A DNA stretch of 64,000 nucleotides from Variovorax sp. UMC13 (GCF_014170375.1 NZ_LZZW01000004.1:1-64000), one strand, 5' to 3'. Shown: positions 7,772-16,855, numbered from the stretch's first letter. Program-made: numbers and translations. The notes: generated by a model not told the origin, from the letters alone.

Positions 7772-9139
7772 ATGAGTGATTTTGATTTGGTAGTACGCGG
7801 CAACATCGTCGAATGCGACGGCGTGATCGACAACGGCTGGGTGGCCGTGTCCGGCGGTCGCGTGGCCGCCCGCGGCGTGGGCGCGGCCCCGCAGGCGCGC
7901 GACAGCGTCGACGCGCGCGGCATGTGGGTCATTCCCGGCGTGCTGGACGGCCAGGTGCACTCCGGCAGCCAGGCCAACCAGGAAGGCCTGGGCTGGGCCT
8001 CTCGCGCGGCCGCCGCCGGCGGCGTGACCACCATGGTCGAGATGCCCTACGACGACCCCGAACCCGTGGCCTCGCGCCCCCAGCTGGAGAACAAGGTCGC
8101 CGAGATCGAGCGCGACTGCCATGTGGACGTGGCCTGCTACGGCACGCTCAACGACAAGCACGGCCTGGAAGCGGCCGCCGGCCTGATCGAGGGCGGCGTC
8201 TGCGGCTTCAAGTTCTCCACCTTCGAGGCCAGCCCCGGCCGCTTCCCGCGCGTGGAGGAAGACGTGCTGATGGAAGCCTTCCGCCTGATCGCCCCCTCGG
8301 GCCTGGCCTGCGGCGTGCACAACCAGGACCAGGAACTGACGCGCAAGAACATCACCCGCATGGTCGAAGCCGGCGACACCGGCTGGGACGCCTTCCTGCG
8401 CGCCCACACGCCGCTGATCGAGAACCTGGCCACCGCCACGATCTATGAACTCGGCGCCCTGACCGGCGCGCGCGCCCATGCCGTGCACGTGTCGCTGTCC
8501 CGAGGCTTCGAGATCTGCAACATGTACCGCCAGGCCGGCCACCATGCCTCGATCGAGACCTGCGTGCAGTACCTGATGCTCAACCACGAAGAGCACACCC
8601 GCCGCTTCGGCGCCAAGACCAAGCACTACCCGCCGATCCGCCCCAAGGCCGAGATGGACCTGCTCTGGACGCACATCGCCAACGACGAGTGCACCTTCGT
8701 GTCCTCCGACCACGTGAGCTGGGGCCTGGAGCGCAAGCAGCACGAGAACGTGTTCAAGAACTCGTCCGGCGGCCCCGGCCTCGAGACGCTGCTGCCGGCC
8801 TTCTGGACCGGTTGCGCCGAGCACGGCATCTCGCCCAGCATGGTCGTCAAGCAGCTGTGCCACGGCCCGGCCAAGCACTTCCTGCTGGAACACCGCAAGG
8901 GCACGCTGAACGTGGGCGCCGACGCCGACATCGTCGTCGTCAAGCCCGAAACCTACCGATTCAATCCCTCCACCAGCCTGTCGGCCGTCAAATGGAGCTC
9001 CTTCGAAGACCGTGAATTCCAGGTCCGCATCGAAGCCACCTACCTGCGCGGCCAGCAGGCCTGGGACGGCCGGCAGGTGCGCAACACGGCCGGCAGCGGC
9101 CAGTTCATCCGTCCGCACAAGGCAGGCCAGGCGTCATGA
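7772..9139 (+). CDS. Hydantoinase/dihydropyrimidinase-like cyclic amidohydrolase
   Basis: The protein has 455 residues from the ATG at 7772, preceded by AAGGAA. It is a cyclic amidohydrolase of the hydantoinase/allantoinase/dihydroorotase group. Expected metal ligands are K147 (CGFKFST), H183 (GVHNQD), H239 (HAVHVS) and D313 (SSDHVS). The usual HxH pair reads DGQVHS, so the first His is Gln61. A QVH variant is also known in a subgroup of dihydroorotase-like proteins, so activity is not excluded. It should open a cyclic amide to an N-carbamoyl or ureido product, which the next enzyme can cleave. It is the first gene of the rightward operon and overlaps its neighbour by 4 bp. Confidence 0.85.
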   Translation: MSDFDLVVRGNIVECDGVIDNGWVAVSGGRVAARGVGAAPQARDSVDARGMWVIPGVLDGQVHSGSQANQEGLGWASRAAAAGGVTTMVEMPYDDPEPVASRPQLENKVAEIERDCHVDVACYGTLNDKHGLEAAAGLIEGGVCGFKFSTFEASPGRFPRVEEDVLMEAFRLIAPSGLACGVHNQDQELTRKNITRMVEAGDTGWDAFLRAHTPLIENLATATIYELGALTGARAHAVHVSLSRGFEICNMYRQAGHHASIETCVQYLMLNHEEHTRRFGAKTKHYPPIRPKAEMDLLWTHIANDECTFVSSDHVSWGLERKQHENVFKNSSGGPGLETLLPAFWTGCAEHGISPSMVVKQLCHGPAKHFLLEHRKGTLNVGADADIVVVKPETYRFNPSTSLSAVKWSSFEDREFQVRIEATYLRGQQAWDGRQVRNTAGSGQFIRPHKAGQAS

Positions 9140-10398
9140 AGATGGCCGAGCCGCTCTTGGACAAGGCCCGGCTGTGGCAGCGCGTGGAGGACCTGTCCGC
9201 CATGACGCTCCCCGGGCAGCCGTGGACGCGCCGCGCGTTCTCCGAACTGTTCATGGACAGCCGTGCCTGGCTGCGCCAGCAGTTCGAGGCCGCGGGCCTG
9301 GCCGTGACGCTGGACGCCGGCGGCAACCTGGTGGGGCGGCGTGAAGGCCGCAGCCCGGCGGCCCGGCCGCTGGTGACCGGCTCGCATTGCGACACCGTGG
9401 CGAGCGGCGGCCGCTACGACGGCATCATCGGCGTGCTGGCGGGCATCGAGATCGCCCATGCGCTGAACGAACAGGGCGTGATGCTCGACCATCCCTTCGA
9501 GGTGGTCGACTTCCTCTCGGAAGAGCCCAGCGACTACGGCGTGTCCTGCGTGGGCAGCCGGGCCATGGCCGGCCTGCTGTCGACCGCCATGCTGCAGGAA
9601 AGGAACGCGCAGGGCGAAACCTTGGCGCAGGGCATCGCCCGCATCGGCGGCCGCCCCGAGGAACTGGGCCGCGCGCTGCGTGCGCCCGGCAGCACCGCCG
9701 CCATGGTCGAGTTGCACATCGAGCAGGGCCCGGTGCTCGAAAGCCAGGGCCTGCCGATCGGCGTGGTCACCCACATCGTCGGCATCTGCCGCCATCGCGT
9801 CACGGTCATCGGCCGCCCCGACCATGCCGGCACCACGCCGATGGACATCCGGCGCGATGCGCTGGTCGGCGCGGCGAAGATCATCGGTGCCGTGGACCGC
9901 AAGGCCCGCACCTTCCTGGGCGGCCCCGACTACCTGGTCGCGACCATCGGCCACCTGAGCCTCACGCCCAACGCCTCGAACGCGGTGCCCGGCAGCGTGG
10001 AGATGATGCTGGAAGTGCGCAGCGACCGGCAGGCGATCCTTGAGGTGTTCAGCGAAGGCCTGCTTGCCGCCATCGAACCGGAACTGAAGGCCCTGGGCCT
10101 GGAACTGCGCCACAGCCGCGTCAGCCAGGCGGCACCGACCGACTGCGACGAAGGCGTGATGCAGGCCATCGACGATGCGGCCGCCGCACTGGGTTACGCC
10201 AGCCGGCGCATGCCCAGCGGCGCGGGCCACGACGCGGTCTACCTGGCCAAGACCGGCCCGGTGGGCATGGTCTTCATCCCCTGCCTGAACGGCCGCAGCC
10301 ATTGCCCCGAAGAGTCCATCACGCCCGAGCAACTGCTGGACGGCACGCGCGTGCTCTGCCAGGCCCTGCTGACGCTGGACCGGCGCCTGGCGGCGTAA
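9136..10398 (+). CDS. M20 hydantoinase/carbamoylase-family amidase
   Basis: The 420-residue protein is a zinc-dependent amidase of the N-carbamoyl-L-amino-acid hydrolase/allantoate amidohydrolase/beta-ureidopropionase family. Metal and catalytic residues are H84 and D95 (GSHCDT, GGRYDG), E129/E130 (SEEPSDYG), H194 (ELHIEQGPV) and a C-terminal His in NGRSHCPEE. The dimerisation-domain motif GRPDHAGTTPM is at 227-237. It would remove the carbamoyl group from the ring-opened product of the preceding hydantoinase and release ammonia and CO2. The ATGA overlap with that gene supports a shared pathway. Confidence 0.9.
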   Translation: MKMAEPLLDKARLWQRVEDLSAMTLPGQPWTRRAFSELFMDSRAWLRQQFEAAGLAVTLDAGGNLVGRREGRSPAARPLVTGSHCDTVASGGRYDGIIGVLAGIEIAHALNEQGVMLDHPFEVVDFLSEEPSDYGVSCVGSRAMAGLLSTAMLQERNAQGETLAQGIARIGGRPEELGRALRAPGSTAAMVELHIEQGPVLESQGLPIGVVTHIVGICRHRVTVIGRPDHAGTTPMDIRRDALVGAAKIIGAVDRKARTFLGGPDYLVATIGHLSLTPNASNAVPGSVEMMLEVRSDRQAILEVFSEGLLAAIEPELKALGLELRHSRVSQAAPTDCDEGVMQAIDDAAAALGYASRRMPSGAGHDAVYLAKTGPVGMVFIPCLNGRSHCPEESITPEQLLDGTRVLCQALLTLDRRLAA

Positions 10399-10404
10399 GC
10401 GCCC

Positions 10405-11058
10405 ATGGACTGGCGCGCGGACGCACTGACGGAACGTCAGATCTACAGGCTGCTGGTGAACACGGTGCTGCCCCGGCCCATCGCCCTGGTCAGCACGCGC
10501 AGCGCCGAGGGCGTGGTGAACACCGCCCCCTTCAGCTTCTTCAACGTCATGGGCTCCGAGCCGCCCATCGTGGCCCTGGGCCTCGAGGGCGACGCGAACG
10601 CGGCCGACGGCCTGAAGGACACGACGCGCAACATCCTGGCGACGCGGGAATTCGTCGTCAACCTGGTCGACAAGGCGCTGGCCGAGGCCATGAGCGTCTG
10701 CGGCGTGTCCTTTCCCTCCGACCAGCCCGAGCATGTGCACGCCGGGCTGGACACCGTGCCCAGCCTGCAGGTCGCCGCGCCGCGCATCGCCAGGTCGCCG
10801 GTGCAGTTCGAATGCCGTCTTCACACCACGCTGGCCATCGGGCCGCAGCGCCATGTCGTCATCGGCGAGATCGTGCACCTGCACTGCCGCGACGACATCC
10901 TGACCGACAGGGGGCACATCGACATCGATGCGCTCGACCCCATCGGCCGCATCCATGGCACGGACTGGTATCTGGACATGAAGTCCCGCTTCCAGTCCAC
11001 CAAGTACACGCTGGACGCCTGGACAGCACGCCCCAAAGAAAAAGAGCCTTTGCCATGA
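10405..11058 (+). CDS. Flavin reductase-like FMN-binding protein
   Basis: This 217-residue protein has the split-barrel flavin reductase-like domain. The N-terminal IYRLLVNTVLPRPIALVSTR and the segment NTAPFSFFNVMGSEPP are typical of the YwrF/DIM6 branch. The domain binds FMN and often supplies reduced flavin to a monooxygenase, but no monooxygenase is encoded nearby. It may serve an unlinked oxygenase or act directly on the substrate. It lies 6 bp after the carbamoylase gene and overlaps the racemase start by 4 bp. Confidence 0.87.
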   Translation: MDWRADALTERQIYRLLVNTVLPRPIALVSTRSAEGVVNTAPFSFFNVMGSEPPIVALGLEGDANAADGLKDTTRNILATREFVVNLVDKALAEAMSVCGVSFPSDQPEHVHAGLDTVPSLQVAAPRIARSPVQFECRLHTTLAIGPQRHVVIGEIVHLHCRDDILTDRGHIDIDALDPIGRIHGTDWYLDMKSRFQSTKYTLDAWTARPKEKEPLP

Positions 11059-11714
11059 CCCCCAAGATCTTTGTCCTGAATCCCAATTCCAGCCAGGTCG
11101 TCACCGATGGCATCGATGCTGCCATGGCGCCGCTGCGCATGCCGGGTGGCCCGGAGATCCACTGCACCACGCTGGCCGAAGGGCCGCCCGGCGTCCAGAA
11201 CCAGCGCGACATCGACCAGCTGGTCGACCCGCTGTGCCGCCAGGCGCAGTCGCTGGCAGCCCAGGCTTCGGCCTTCGTGGTCGCCTGCTTCAGCGACCCG
11301 GGGCTCCATTCGCTGCGCGAGATCACCCGCGTGCCGGTGCTGGGCATCGCCGAGACCGGCGTGCTCACCGCGCTCAGCCTGGGCCACCGCTTCGGCGTGA
11401 TCTCCATCCTGCCCGCGTCCATCCCGCGCCACCTACGCTATTTCGGCGCGATGGGCGTCACCGACCGGCTGGCGGCCGACCTGTCGATCGGCATGGGCGT
11501 CCAGGAGCTGGTCGACCGCACGAAGACCATGGAGCGGCTGGTGGCCGTGGGCCTTCAGCTGCGCGACCAGCACCGCGCCGACACCGTCGTCCTGGGTTGC
11601 GCCGGCATGGCCGGCATGCGCGAAGAGCTGCAGCGCCACCTCGGCATTCCCGTGGTGGAACCCACCCAGGCCACCGTCGCGGTCGCGCTCGGCCGCGCCC
11701 TGCTGAAATGGTGA
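11055..11714 (+). CDS. Aspartate/glutamate/hydantoin racemase family protein
   Basis: The 219-residue protein belongs to the Asp/Glu/hydantoin racemase superfamily. Both catalytic Cys are present, C78 in VACFSDPG and C182 in VLGCAGM, as is the N-terminal VLNPNSS loop. Hydantoin racemases invert the C5 centre of 5-substituted hydantoins so that a stereoselective hydantoinase/carbamoylase pair can use both forms. This gene order is the classic Hyu setting and favours that function. Maleate isomerase and Asp racemase share the fold and cannot be excluded. ATG 11055 overlaps the preceding TGA. Confidence 0.86.
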   Translation: MTPKIFVLNPNSSQVVTDGIDAAMAPLRMPGGPEIHCTTLAEGPPGVQNQRDIDQLVDPLCRQAQSLAAQASAFVVACFSDPGLHSLREITRVPVLGIAETGVLTALSLGHRFGVISILPASIPRHLRYFGAMGVTDRLAADLSIGMGVQELVDRTKTMERLVAVGLQLRDQHRADTVVLGCAGMAGMREELQRHLGIPVVEPTQATVAVALGRALLKW

Positions 11715-12505
11715 TGGACACCCTGGCCTCTCTGCACGAGGCCGCGCGCCTGCTGCTGAACGCCCGCCACACCGGGCAGGCGCTGGAAGAACTTCCGGCG
11801 TCCTGCCGCCCCACCACGCTGGAACAGGCCTATGCCATCCAGGACCTGGTCCTGCAACAGCTGGGCCCGGTGGGCGGCTGGAAGGTGGGCGCGCCAGGCC
11901 CCGACGCGGAACCCACCTGCGCCCCGCTGCCGCAGGCGGGCCTCCAGGCCGGCCCCGCGAAACTGGATTCCGACCGCTGGCGCCTGCGCGGCGTGGAGGT
12001 CGAAGCGGCCGTGCTGCTGCGGCACGACCTGCCGCCCCGCGCGCAACCCTATCTGCTGGACGAGGTGCTGGACGCCATCGACTGTGTCTGCGTGGCGGTC
12101 GAGATCGTCGAGTCGCGCTTTTGCGACCGCGACCGCGTGGGCCGTCTGTCGACTCTCGCGGACCTGGCCAGCCACGGCGCGGCGGTCTACCTGCCCACGG
12201 GCGTGGCGGCCCGTCCCGTGGCGGCATGGCAAAGGCCGCAGGCTCGGCTGCGGCTGGACTCGGGCCCGGCCCTCGCGTCCGCCAGCCAGAACCCGGCTGG
12301 CGAGCTCACGCGCCTGCTGGTCTGGTTGGCCAACCACAATGCCCGCCGCCACATCGGGCTGCGGCGCGGCCAACTGATCCTCACCGGCTCCTGCCTGCCG
12401 CTGGTGCTGGCGCAGGCGCGGGACGCCGTCGAGGTCCAGCTGGAAGGCATCGGCCAGCTGCGTGTCCGATGGGGCACCGAGGCGGCGGAACAGGCGGCCC
12501 GCTGA
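11714..12505 (+). CDS. 2-keto-4-pentenoate hydratase / fumarylacetoacetate hydrolase-family protein
   Basis: From the ATG at 11714 (TGATG overlap with the racemase stop) the protein has 263 residues. An in-frame ATG at 11708 is an alternative start. The fold is that of MhpD-type hydratases: LEQAYAIQDLVLQQLGPVGG and GWKVGAPGP near the N-terminus, then the metal-binding region GVEVEAAVLLRHDLPP and VAVEIVESRFCDRD. Family members hydrate 2-keto-4-enoates or decarboxylate 4-oxalocrotonate. Here it probably works on the carbon skeleton left after ring opening and nitrogen removal. It is the last gene of the rightward operon. Confidence 0.82.
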   Translation: MDTLASLHEAARLLLNARHTGQALEELPASCRPTTLEQAYAIQDLVLQQLGPVGGWKVGAPGPDAEPTCAPLPQAGLQAGPAKLDSDRWRLRGVEVEAAVLLRHDLPPRAQPYLLDEVLDAIDCVCVAVEIVESRFCDRDRVGRLSTLADLASHGAAVYLPTGVAARPVAAWQRPQARLRLDSGPALASASQNPAGELTRLLVWLANHNARRHIGLRRGQLILTGSCLPLVLAQARDAVEVQLEGIGQLRVRWGTEAAEQAAR

Positions 12506-12582
12506 GCCATCCGGGCCGGGCAGGCCCCTGCCGGCCCCGCCACGGCAAGGGCCAAGTCCGGCGTTATGACAAGTCGGAATAC

Positions 12583-12601
12583 AATGCGAACAATTCTCAT
12601 T
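12583..12601 (+). promoter_or_regulatory. Fur-like box upstream of the heme-locus sigma factor
   Basis: AATGCGAACAATTCTCATT is an imperfect 19-bp dyad with the alternating AAT/ATT pattern of Fur boxes. It lies 64 bp upstream of the sigma-factor GTG, next to a TACAAT hexamer at 12580-12585 that could be a -10. The same element, 17 of 19 bases identical, lies upstream of the second FecI-type gene at 47410-47428. Repression by iron through Fur is the expected control; binding is inferred. Confidence 0.7.
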
Positions 12602-12664
12602 TGAGTTGTTGCATCCGGTACGTTCCGACAGTGAAGCAGCTCGCCCGAACGGAGCTTCTTCCCT

Positions 12665-13180
12665 GTGTCCGCCCTGCCGCCGCCTGCCTCCTTTGCCCCC
12701 GCCGTCGAATCGCTCTACCTCGCGCACCACGGCTGGCTGCAGATGTGGCTGCGCAAAAAGCTGGCGAACGCGGCCGATGCGGCGGACATCGCGCATGACA
12801 CTTTCGTTCGGGTGCTGGCCTCGCGCCATCGCACGCGCATCGCCGAACCGCGGGCCTTCCTCACGACCATCGCCAAGGGGCTGGTGATCGACAGCTGGCG
12901 CCGGCAGGAGATCGAGCGCGCCTACAAGGAGGCGCTGGCGCTGCAGCCCGAGCGCCTCGCGCCCTCGCCCGAGGCGCAGCTGCTGATCGTCGAGGCGCTG
13001 GCGCGCATCGACCGCCTGCTCGACGGGCTCAAGCCCAAGGTGCGCACCGCCTTCCTGCTCGCGCAGATCGAGGAACTACCCTACGCCGAGATCGCGCAGC
13101 GCATGGGCGTGACGGTGCGCTCGATCGAGCGCTATGTGGCCGAGGCGCTCTACCACTGCCACCTCGTGCTGGCCGATTGA
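12665..13180 (+). CDS. FecI-type ECF sigma factor of the heme locus
   Basis: The 171-residue protein has region 2 (YLAHHGWLQMWLRKKLANAA, then AADIAHDTFVRVLAS) and region 4 (ELPYAEIAQRMGVTVRSIER), the layout of iron-starvation FecI/HasI sigma factors. The start is GTG 12665, since no ATG gives a complete region 2. It is followed after 1 bp by the FecR gene and then by a receptor with a signalling domain, which forms a surface-signalling cassette. It should direct transcription of the receptor operon when heme or its carrier occupies the receptor. Its own expression is probably Fur-controlled. Confidence 0.92.
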   Translation: MSALPPPASFAPAVESLYLAHHGWLQMWLRKKLANAADAADIAHDTFVRVLASRHRTRIAEPRAFLTTIAKGLVIDSWRRQEIERAYKEALALQPERLAPSPEAQLLIVEALARIDRLLDGLKPKVRTAFLLAQIEELPYAEIAQRMGVTVRSIERYVAEALYHCHLVLAD

Positions 13181-13181
13181 C

Positions 13182-14180
13182 ATGCCGCCACCCGTCTCTG
13201 CGGCGCCCTCGGCGGTGCGCCAGGCCTTCGGCTGGATGGTCCGGTTGCAATCGGGCCCTGCCGATGCGCGCACGCAGCGCGCGTTCGCGCAATGGCGCAA
13301 CGCCGACCCCGAGCACGAACGCGCCTGGCAGCGCGCGCAGGAAGTCGGCCAGGCCCTGCGCGCCGACTTCGGCGCCCTGCCCCAGGGTGCGGGCGGCGCA
13401 TCTTTCGAAGCGCTGCAGGCCGGTGCCCAGCGCCTGAGCCGGCGGCGCCTGCTGGCCAAGCTGTCGGTCGGTGCGGCCATCGTGGGCCCGGTCGCCTGGC
13501 TGACCGGCGAGCTCGCGCCCTGGCAACGCCTCACGGCCGACTACAGCACGGCCAAGGGCGAGCGGCGCCGCTTCACGCTCGCCGACGGCAGCGTGCTCGC
13601 GCTCAACACCGACAGCGCGGTGCAGCTGCGCTTCGACGGCACGCAGCGCCTGCTGCTGCTCACGCGTGGCGAGATCGCGCTGGTCTCGGGCGCGGATGCC
13701 GGGTCGGCGCCCAAGCGCCCGCTGCGCGTGCAGACGCGCGACGGCCTGCTCGAGGCGCTGGGCACGCAGTTCGTGGTGCGGCTCGACGCCGGCGCGAGCC
13801 TGCTGTCGGTCGAGGAAGGCGCGGTCGCGATGCAGCCGGCGCAGGCCGCCGCGGACGCCGAGCGCGTGGTCGCGCGCGCCGGCACGGTCTACCGGCTGAG
13901 CCGCACCGAGGCCGTGCCCGCCGACACCGGCGGCCTCGACCCCACGGGCTGGACCGACGGCGCGCTGGTCATCCGCGACATGCGGCTGGCCGACTTCCTG
14001 GCCGAGCTCGGCCGCTACCGCAGCGGCCACCTGGGCTGCGACCCGCGCGCGGCCGAGCTGCGGCTGTCGGGCGTCTACCGCCTCGACGACACCGAACGGC
14101 TGCTGGCGGTCCTGCCCAGCGTGCTGCCGGTGCGCATCGACTACCGCACCCGCTTCTGGGTGCAGGTCTCGATGCGCTGA
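13182..14180 (+). CDS. FecR-type anti-sigma/sigma regulator
   Basis: The 332-residue protein has an N-terminal DUF4880-like cytoplasmic segment (FGWMVRLQSGPADARTQRAF). A single transmembrane stretch lies near residues 90-107 (LSVGAAIVGPVAWLTGEL). The periplasmic FecR domain follows (TAKGERRRFTLADGSVLALN). It senses the periplasmic signalling domain of the receptor and controls the sigma factor encoded just before it. I take ATG 13182, 1 bp after the sigma stop. The intergenic space to the receptor at 14181-14260 contains an AT-rich patch that may hold the sigma-dependent promoter. Confidence 0.9.
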   Translation: MPPPVSAAPSAVRQAFGWMVRLQSGPADARTQRAFAQWRNADPEHERAWQRAQEVGQALRADFGALPQGAGGASFEALQAGAQRLSRRRLLAKLSVGAAIVGPVAWLTGELAPWQRLTADYSTAKGERRRFTLADGSVLALNTDSAVQLRFDGTQRLLLLTRGEIALVSGADAGSAPKRPLRVQTRDGLLEALGTQFVVRLDAGASLLSVEEGAVAMQPAQAAADAERVVARAGTVYRLSRTEAVPADTGGLDPTGWTDGALVIRDMRLADFLAELGRYRSGHLGCDPRAAELRLSGVYRLDDTERLLAVLPSVLPVRIDYRTRFWVQVSMR

Positions 14181-14260
14181 AAAAAATCTTTTCATTTTTT
14201 CTGTCGGGTTTCGCCGTCCCGTCCGGCATGGACAGGACACATCGCTTTTTTCTGCACTCC

Positions 14261-16855
14261 ATGCCACTCCCACATCTGCCCGCCCGCTTCCGGCCTTCCA
14301 CGCTGGCGGTCTGCCTGCACGGCGCGCTGTGCCTGGCGCTGCTGCCTGCGACCACCCTGGCACAGACGCCGTCGGCCACCGATGCCAGCGCCCGGCCCTA
14401 CCGCATCGTCGCGGGCCCGCTCGACGACGCGCTCAACCGCTTCGCGCGCCAGGCCGGCATCACGCTGTCCTTCACGCCGCAGCAGGTCGACGGCCTGCGC
14501 AGCCGCGGGCTGGAGGGCAGCTTCTCGGTGGAGAGCGGCCTCACGCGCCTGCTCGACGGCAGCGGCTACGTCGCGCGGCTGCAGGCACCGGGCCACTACG
14601 TGCTGCAGACCCGCGAGCCGCTGGTGGGCTCGGCCGCGCCGCATGCCGCCAACGCCGCGCCACCGCCGGCCGCCGAGGTCACGCTGCCGACCACCACCGT
14701 GACCGCCGCGCGCGACCGGCGCCAGGAGGTCTACGACACGCCCGGCTCGGTGGCGGTGATCACGCGCGAGGAGATCGACCGGCTGCCGCCGCGCAACACC
14801 GCCGACCTGCTGACCGACGTGCCGGGCGTCTACACCTCGCAGTCGCGCATGGACCCGGGCATCAGCGTGAACATCCGCGGGCTGCAGGACTTCGGCCGCG
14901 TCAACGTGATGATCGACGGCACGCGCCAGAACTACCAGCAGAGCGGCCACGGTTCCAACGGCTCGGTCTACCTCGACCCCGAACTGCTGGGCGGCGCCGA
15001 CATCGCCAAGGGCCCGACCTCGACCGTGGGCGGCGCGGGCATGATCGCGGGCCTGGTCAACTTCCGCACGCTGGAGGTCGCCGACCTGCTGCAGGACGGC
15101 CAGACGCTGGGCGGCCGCGTGAACACCACCACCGGCAGCAACGCCTACGACTTCGCGGGCAGCGCCGCGCTGGGCCTCAAGGCCGGCGAGAACTTCGACG
15201 GCGTGATGGTGCTGAGCCGCAAGAAGGTCGGCGCGTTCGAGAAGGGCCAGCGCGGCTCGGTGCGCGAAGGCCTCGACGCGGTGGTGCACGGCATCAGCCA
15301 GCTCACCGACCAGGACCAGACCTCGGCGCTGCTCAAGGGCACCTGGCGCTTCGCGCCGGGCCACCAGCTCAAGCTGAGCTACATCGGCCTCGACGCGAAG
15401 TTCGGCGAGAAGGCGCAGTCGGCCTCGGCCGGCGGCCTCACGAACCATGTGCGCACCGACACGCTGCTGGCCAACTACAGCTGGAACCCGGCCGATTCCA
15501 AACTGATCGACCTCAAGACCAGCCTCTACTACACCCGCACGCGCAACGAAGCCTTCCGCCATGCCGGCGGCCAGCTCGACGACAACGCCTACCAGCTGCG
15601 CTACCAGACCAGCACCGTCGGCGGCACGCTGGAGAACACCGCGCGCCTGGCGCTCGCGAAGACCACCGACGCGGTGCTCAAGACCGGCGGCGAGTTCTTC
15701 CACGACTGGACCAGTCCGCAGGCGCAGGCGCTGTCGATCGGCGCCGACGCGGGCACGACCGCGCTCTACACCGGCTCCACGCCCGAGGGCAAGCGCACCG
15801 TGGCCAGCCTGTTCGGCGAAGCCACGCTGCTGCACGACAGCTGGCTCGAGGTGACCGGCGGCCTGCGCTACGACTGGTACGGCCTGCAGGGCGACGGGCG
15901 CATGCGCATCGGCTCGATCAGCAACCCGGCGGGCGTGCGGCCCTCCACCACCGCGCTCTACACCCGCTTCCAGACCGACCGCCACGGCGGCTCGATCGCG
16001 CCGCGGCTGTCGGTGGCCGTCAAGCCCATCGAGCAGCTGCAGTTCTTCGCCAACATCGGCCGCGGCATGCGGCCGCCGGCCATCACCGAATCGCTGCAAT
16101 GGGGCCAGCACGTGGGCAGCCTGTTCCCCTACTACCCCAACCCCGACCTGCGCGCCGAGTACTCGCGCAACCAGGAGCTGGGCGTGAACGCCGTGTTCAA
16201 AGGCCTGCTGACCGGGCGCGATGCGCTGCGCGTCAAGGCCGCCTGGTTCGACAGCAAGGTCAAGAACTACGTCACGCTGGGCCGCATCATGGCGCCCAAC
16301 GACACCGCGGGCGGCGGCCTGCTCGGGCCCTATGCCTACGTCAACCTCGACGACCCGTTTCGCAGCAAGGGCCTCGAGCTGCAGGCCGACTACGACACCG
16401 GCCGCGTGTTCGGTTCGCTGAGCTACACCCACATGATGGTCAAGACCGGCAAGGGCGGCTACGACCCCTTCCCGCTGGGCAGCATGATGGGTTTCCCGTC
16501 GAACACCCTGGGCACGCCGGGCGACGCCAACATCTGGTACACGCTGCCGCCGCGCAAGAACCTCAGCATCTCGGCCGGCGTGCGGCTTCTCGACGACAAG
16601 CTCACGCTGGGCGGCCGCATGCGCTTCCAGTCGCCCACCGCCACCACCAGCGTCTGGACCGTGCAGGGCGATGCCTACAACCAGAAGGCCTGGCACCTCT
16701 ACGACCTCTGGGCCAGCTACGAGCTCAACCGCCACACCACGCTGCGGCTGGCCATCAACAACCTGATGGACAAGAACTACGCCGAGATGCAGGGCGGCGG
16801 CTACTTCGTCGGCCCGGGCCGCACCGCGATGGTCACGCTGTCGCTCAAGTTCTAA
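14261..16855 (+). CDS. TonB-dependent heme/hemophore receptor with signalling domain (HasR-like)
   Basis: The protein has 864 residues from ATG 14261; ATG 14228 is an alternative. A signal peptide is followed by a secretin/TonB short N-terminal domain (about 50-110), the mark of transducer receptors. A plug domain and a 22-strand-type barrel ending in Phe come next. Heme-receptor signatures are seen near 600-632: a FRAP-like box RGMRPPAITESL, an intervening His in GQHVGSL, and an NPNL-like box NPDLRAE. The plug segment HGSNGSVYLDPELL is typical of heme/hemoglobin receptors. It should bind heme or a heme carrier at the surface and signal to FecR. The heme oxygenase downstream supports heme as substrate. 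Confidence 0.88.
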   Translation: MPLPHLPARFRPSTLAVCLHGALCLALLPATTLAQTPSATDASARPYRIVAGPLDDALNRFARQAGITLSFTPQQVDGLRSRGLEGSFSVESGLTRLLDGSGYVARLQAPGHYVLQTREPLVGSAAPHAANAAPPPAAEVTLPTTTVTAARDRRQEVYDTPGSVAVITREEIDRLPPRNTADLLTDVPGVYTSQSRMDPGISVNIRGLQDFGRVNVMIDGTRQNYQQSGHGSNGSVYLDPELLGGADIAKGPTSTVGGAGMIAGLVNFRTLEVADLLQDGQTLGGRVNTTTGSNAYDFAGSAALGLKAGENFDGVMVLSRKKVGAFEKGQRGSVREGLDAVVHGISQLTDQDQTSALLKGTWRFAPGHQLKLSYIGLDAKFGEKAQSASAGGLTNHVRTDTLLANYSWNPADSKLIDLKTSLYYTRTRNEAFRHAGGQLDDNAYQLRYQTSTVGGTLENTARLALAKTTDAVLKTGGEFFHDWTSPQAQALSIGADAGTTALYTGSTPEGKRTVASLFGEATLLHDSWLEVTGGLRYDWYGLQGDGRMRIGSISNPAGVRPSTTALYTRFQTDRHGGSIAPRLSVAVKPIEQLQFFANIGRGMRPPAITESLQWGQHVGSLFPYYPNPDLRAEYSRNQELGVNAVFKGLLTGRDALRVKAAWFDSKVKNYVTLGRIMAPNDTAGGGLLGPYAYVNLDDPFRSKGLELQADYDTGRVFGSLSYTHMMVKTGKGGYDPFPLGSMMGFPSNTLGTPGDANIWYTLPPRKNLSISAGVRLLDDKLTLGGRMRFQSPTATTSVWTVQGDAYNQKAWHLYDLWASYELNRHTTLRLAINNLMDKNYAEMQGGGYFVGPGRTAMVTLSLKF

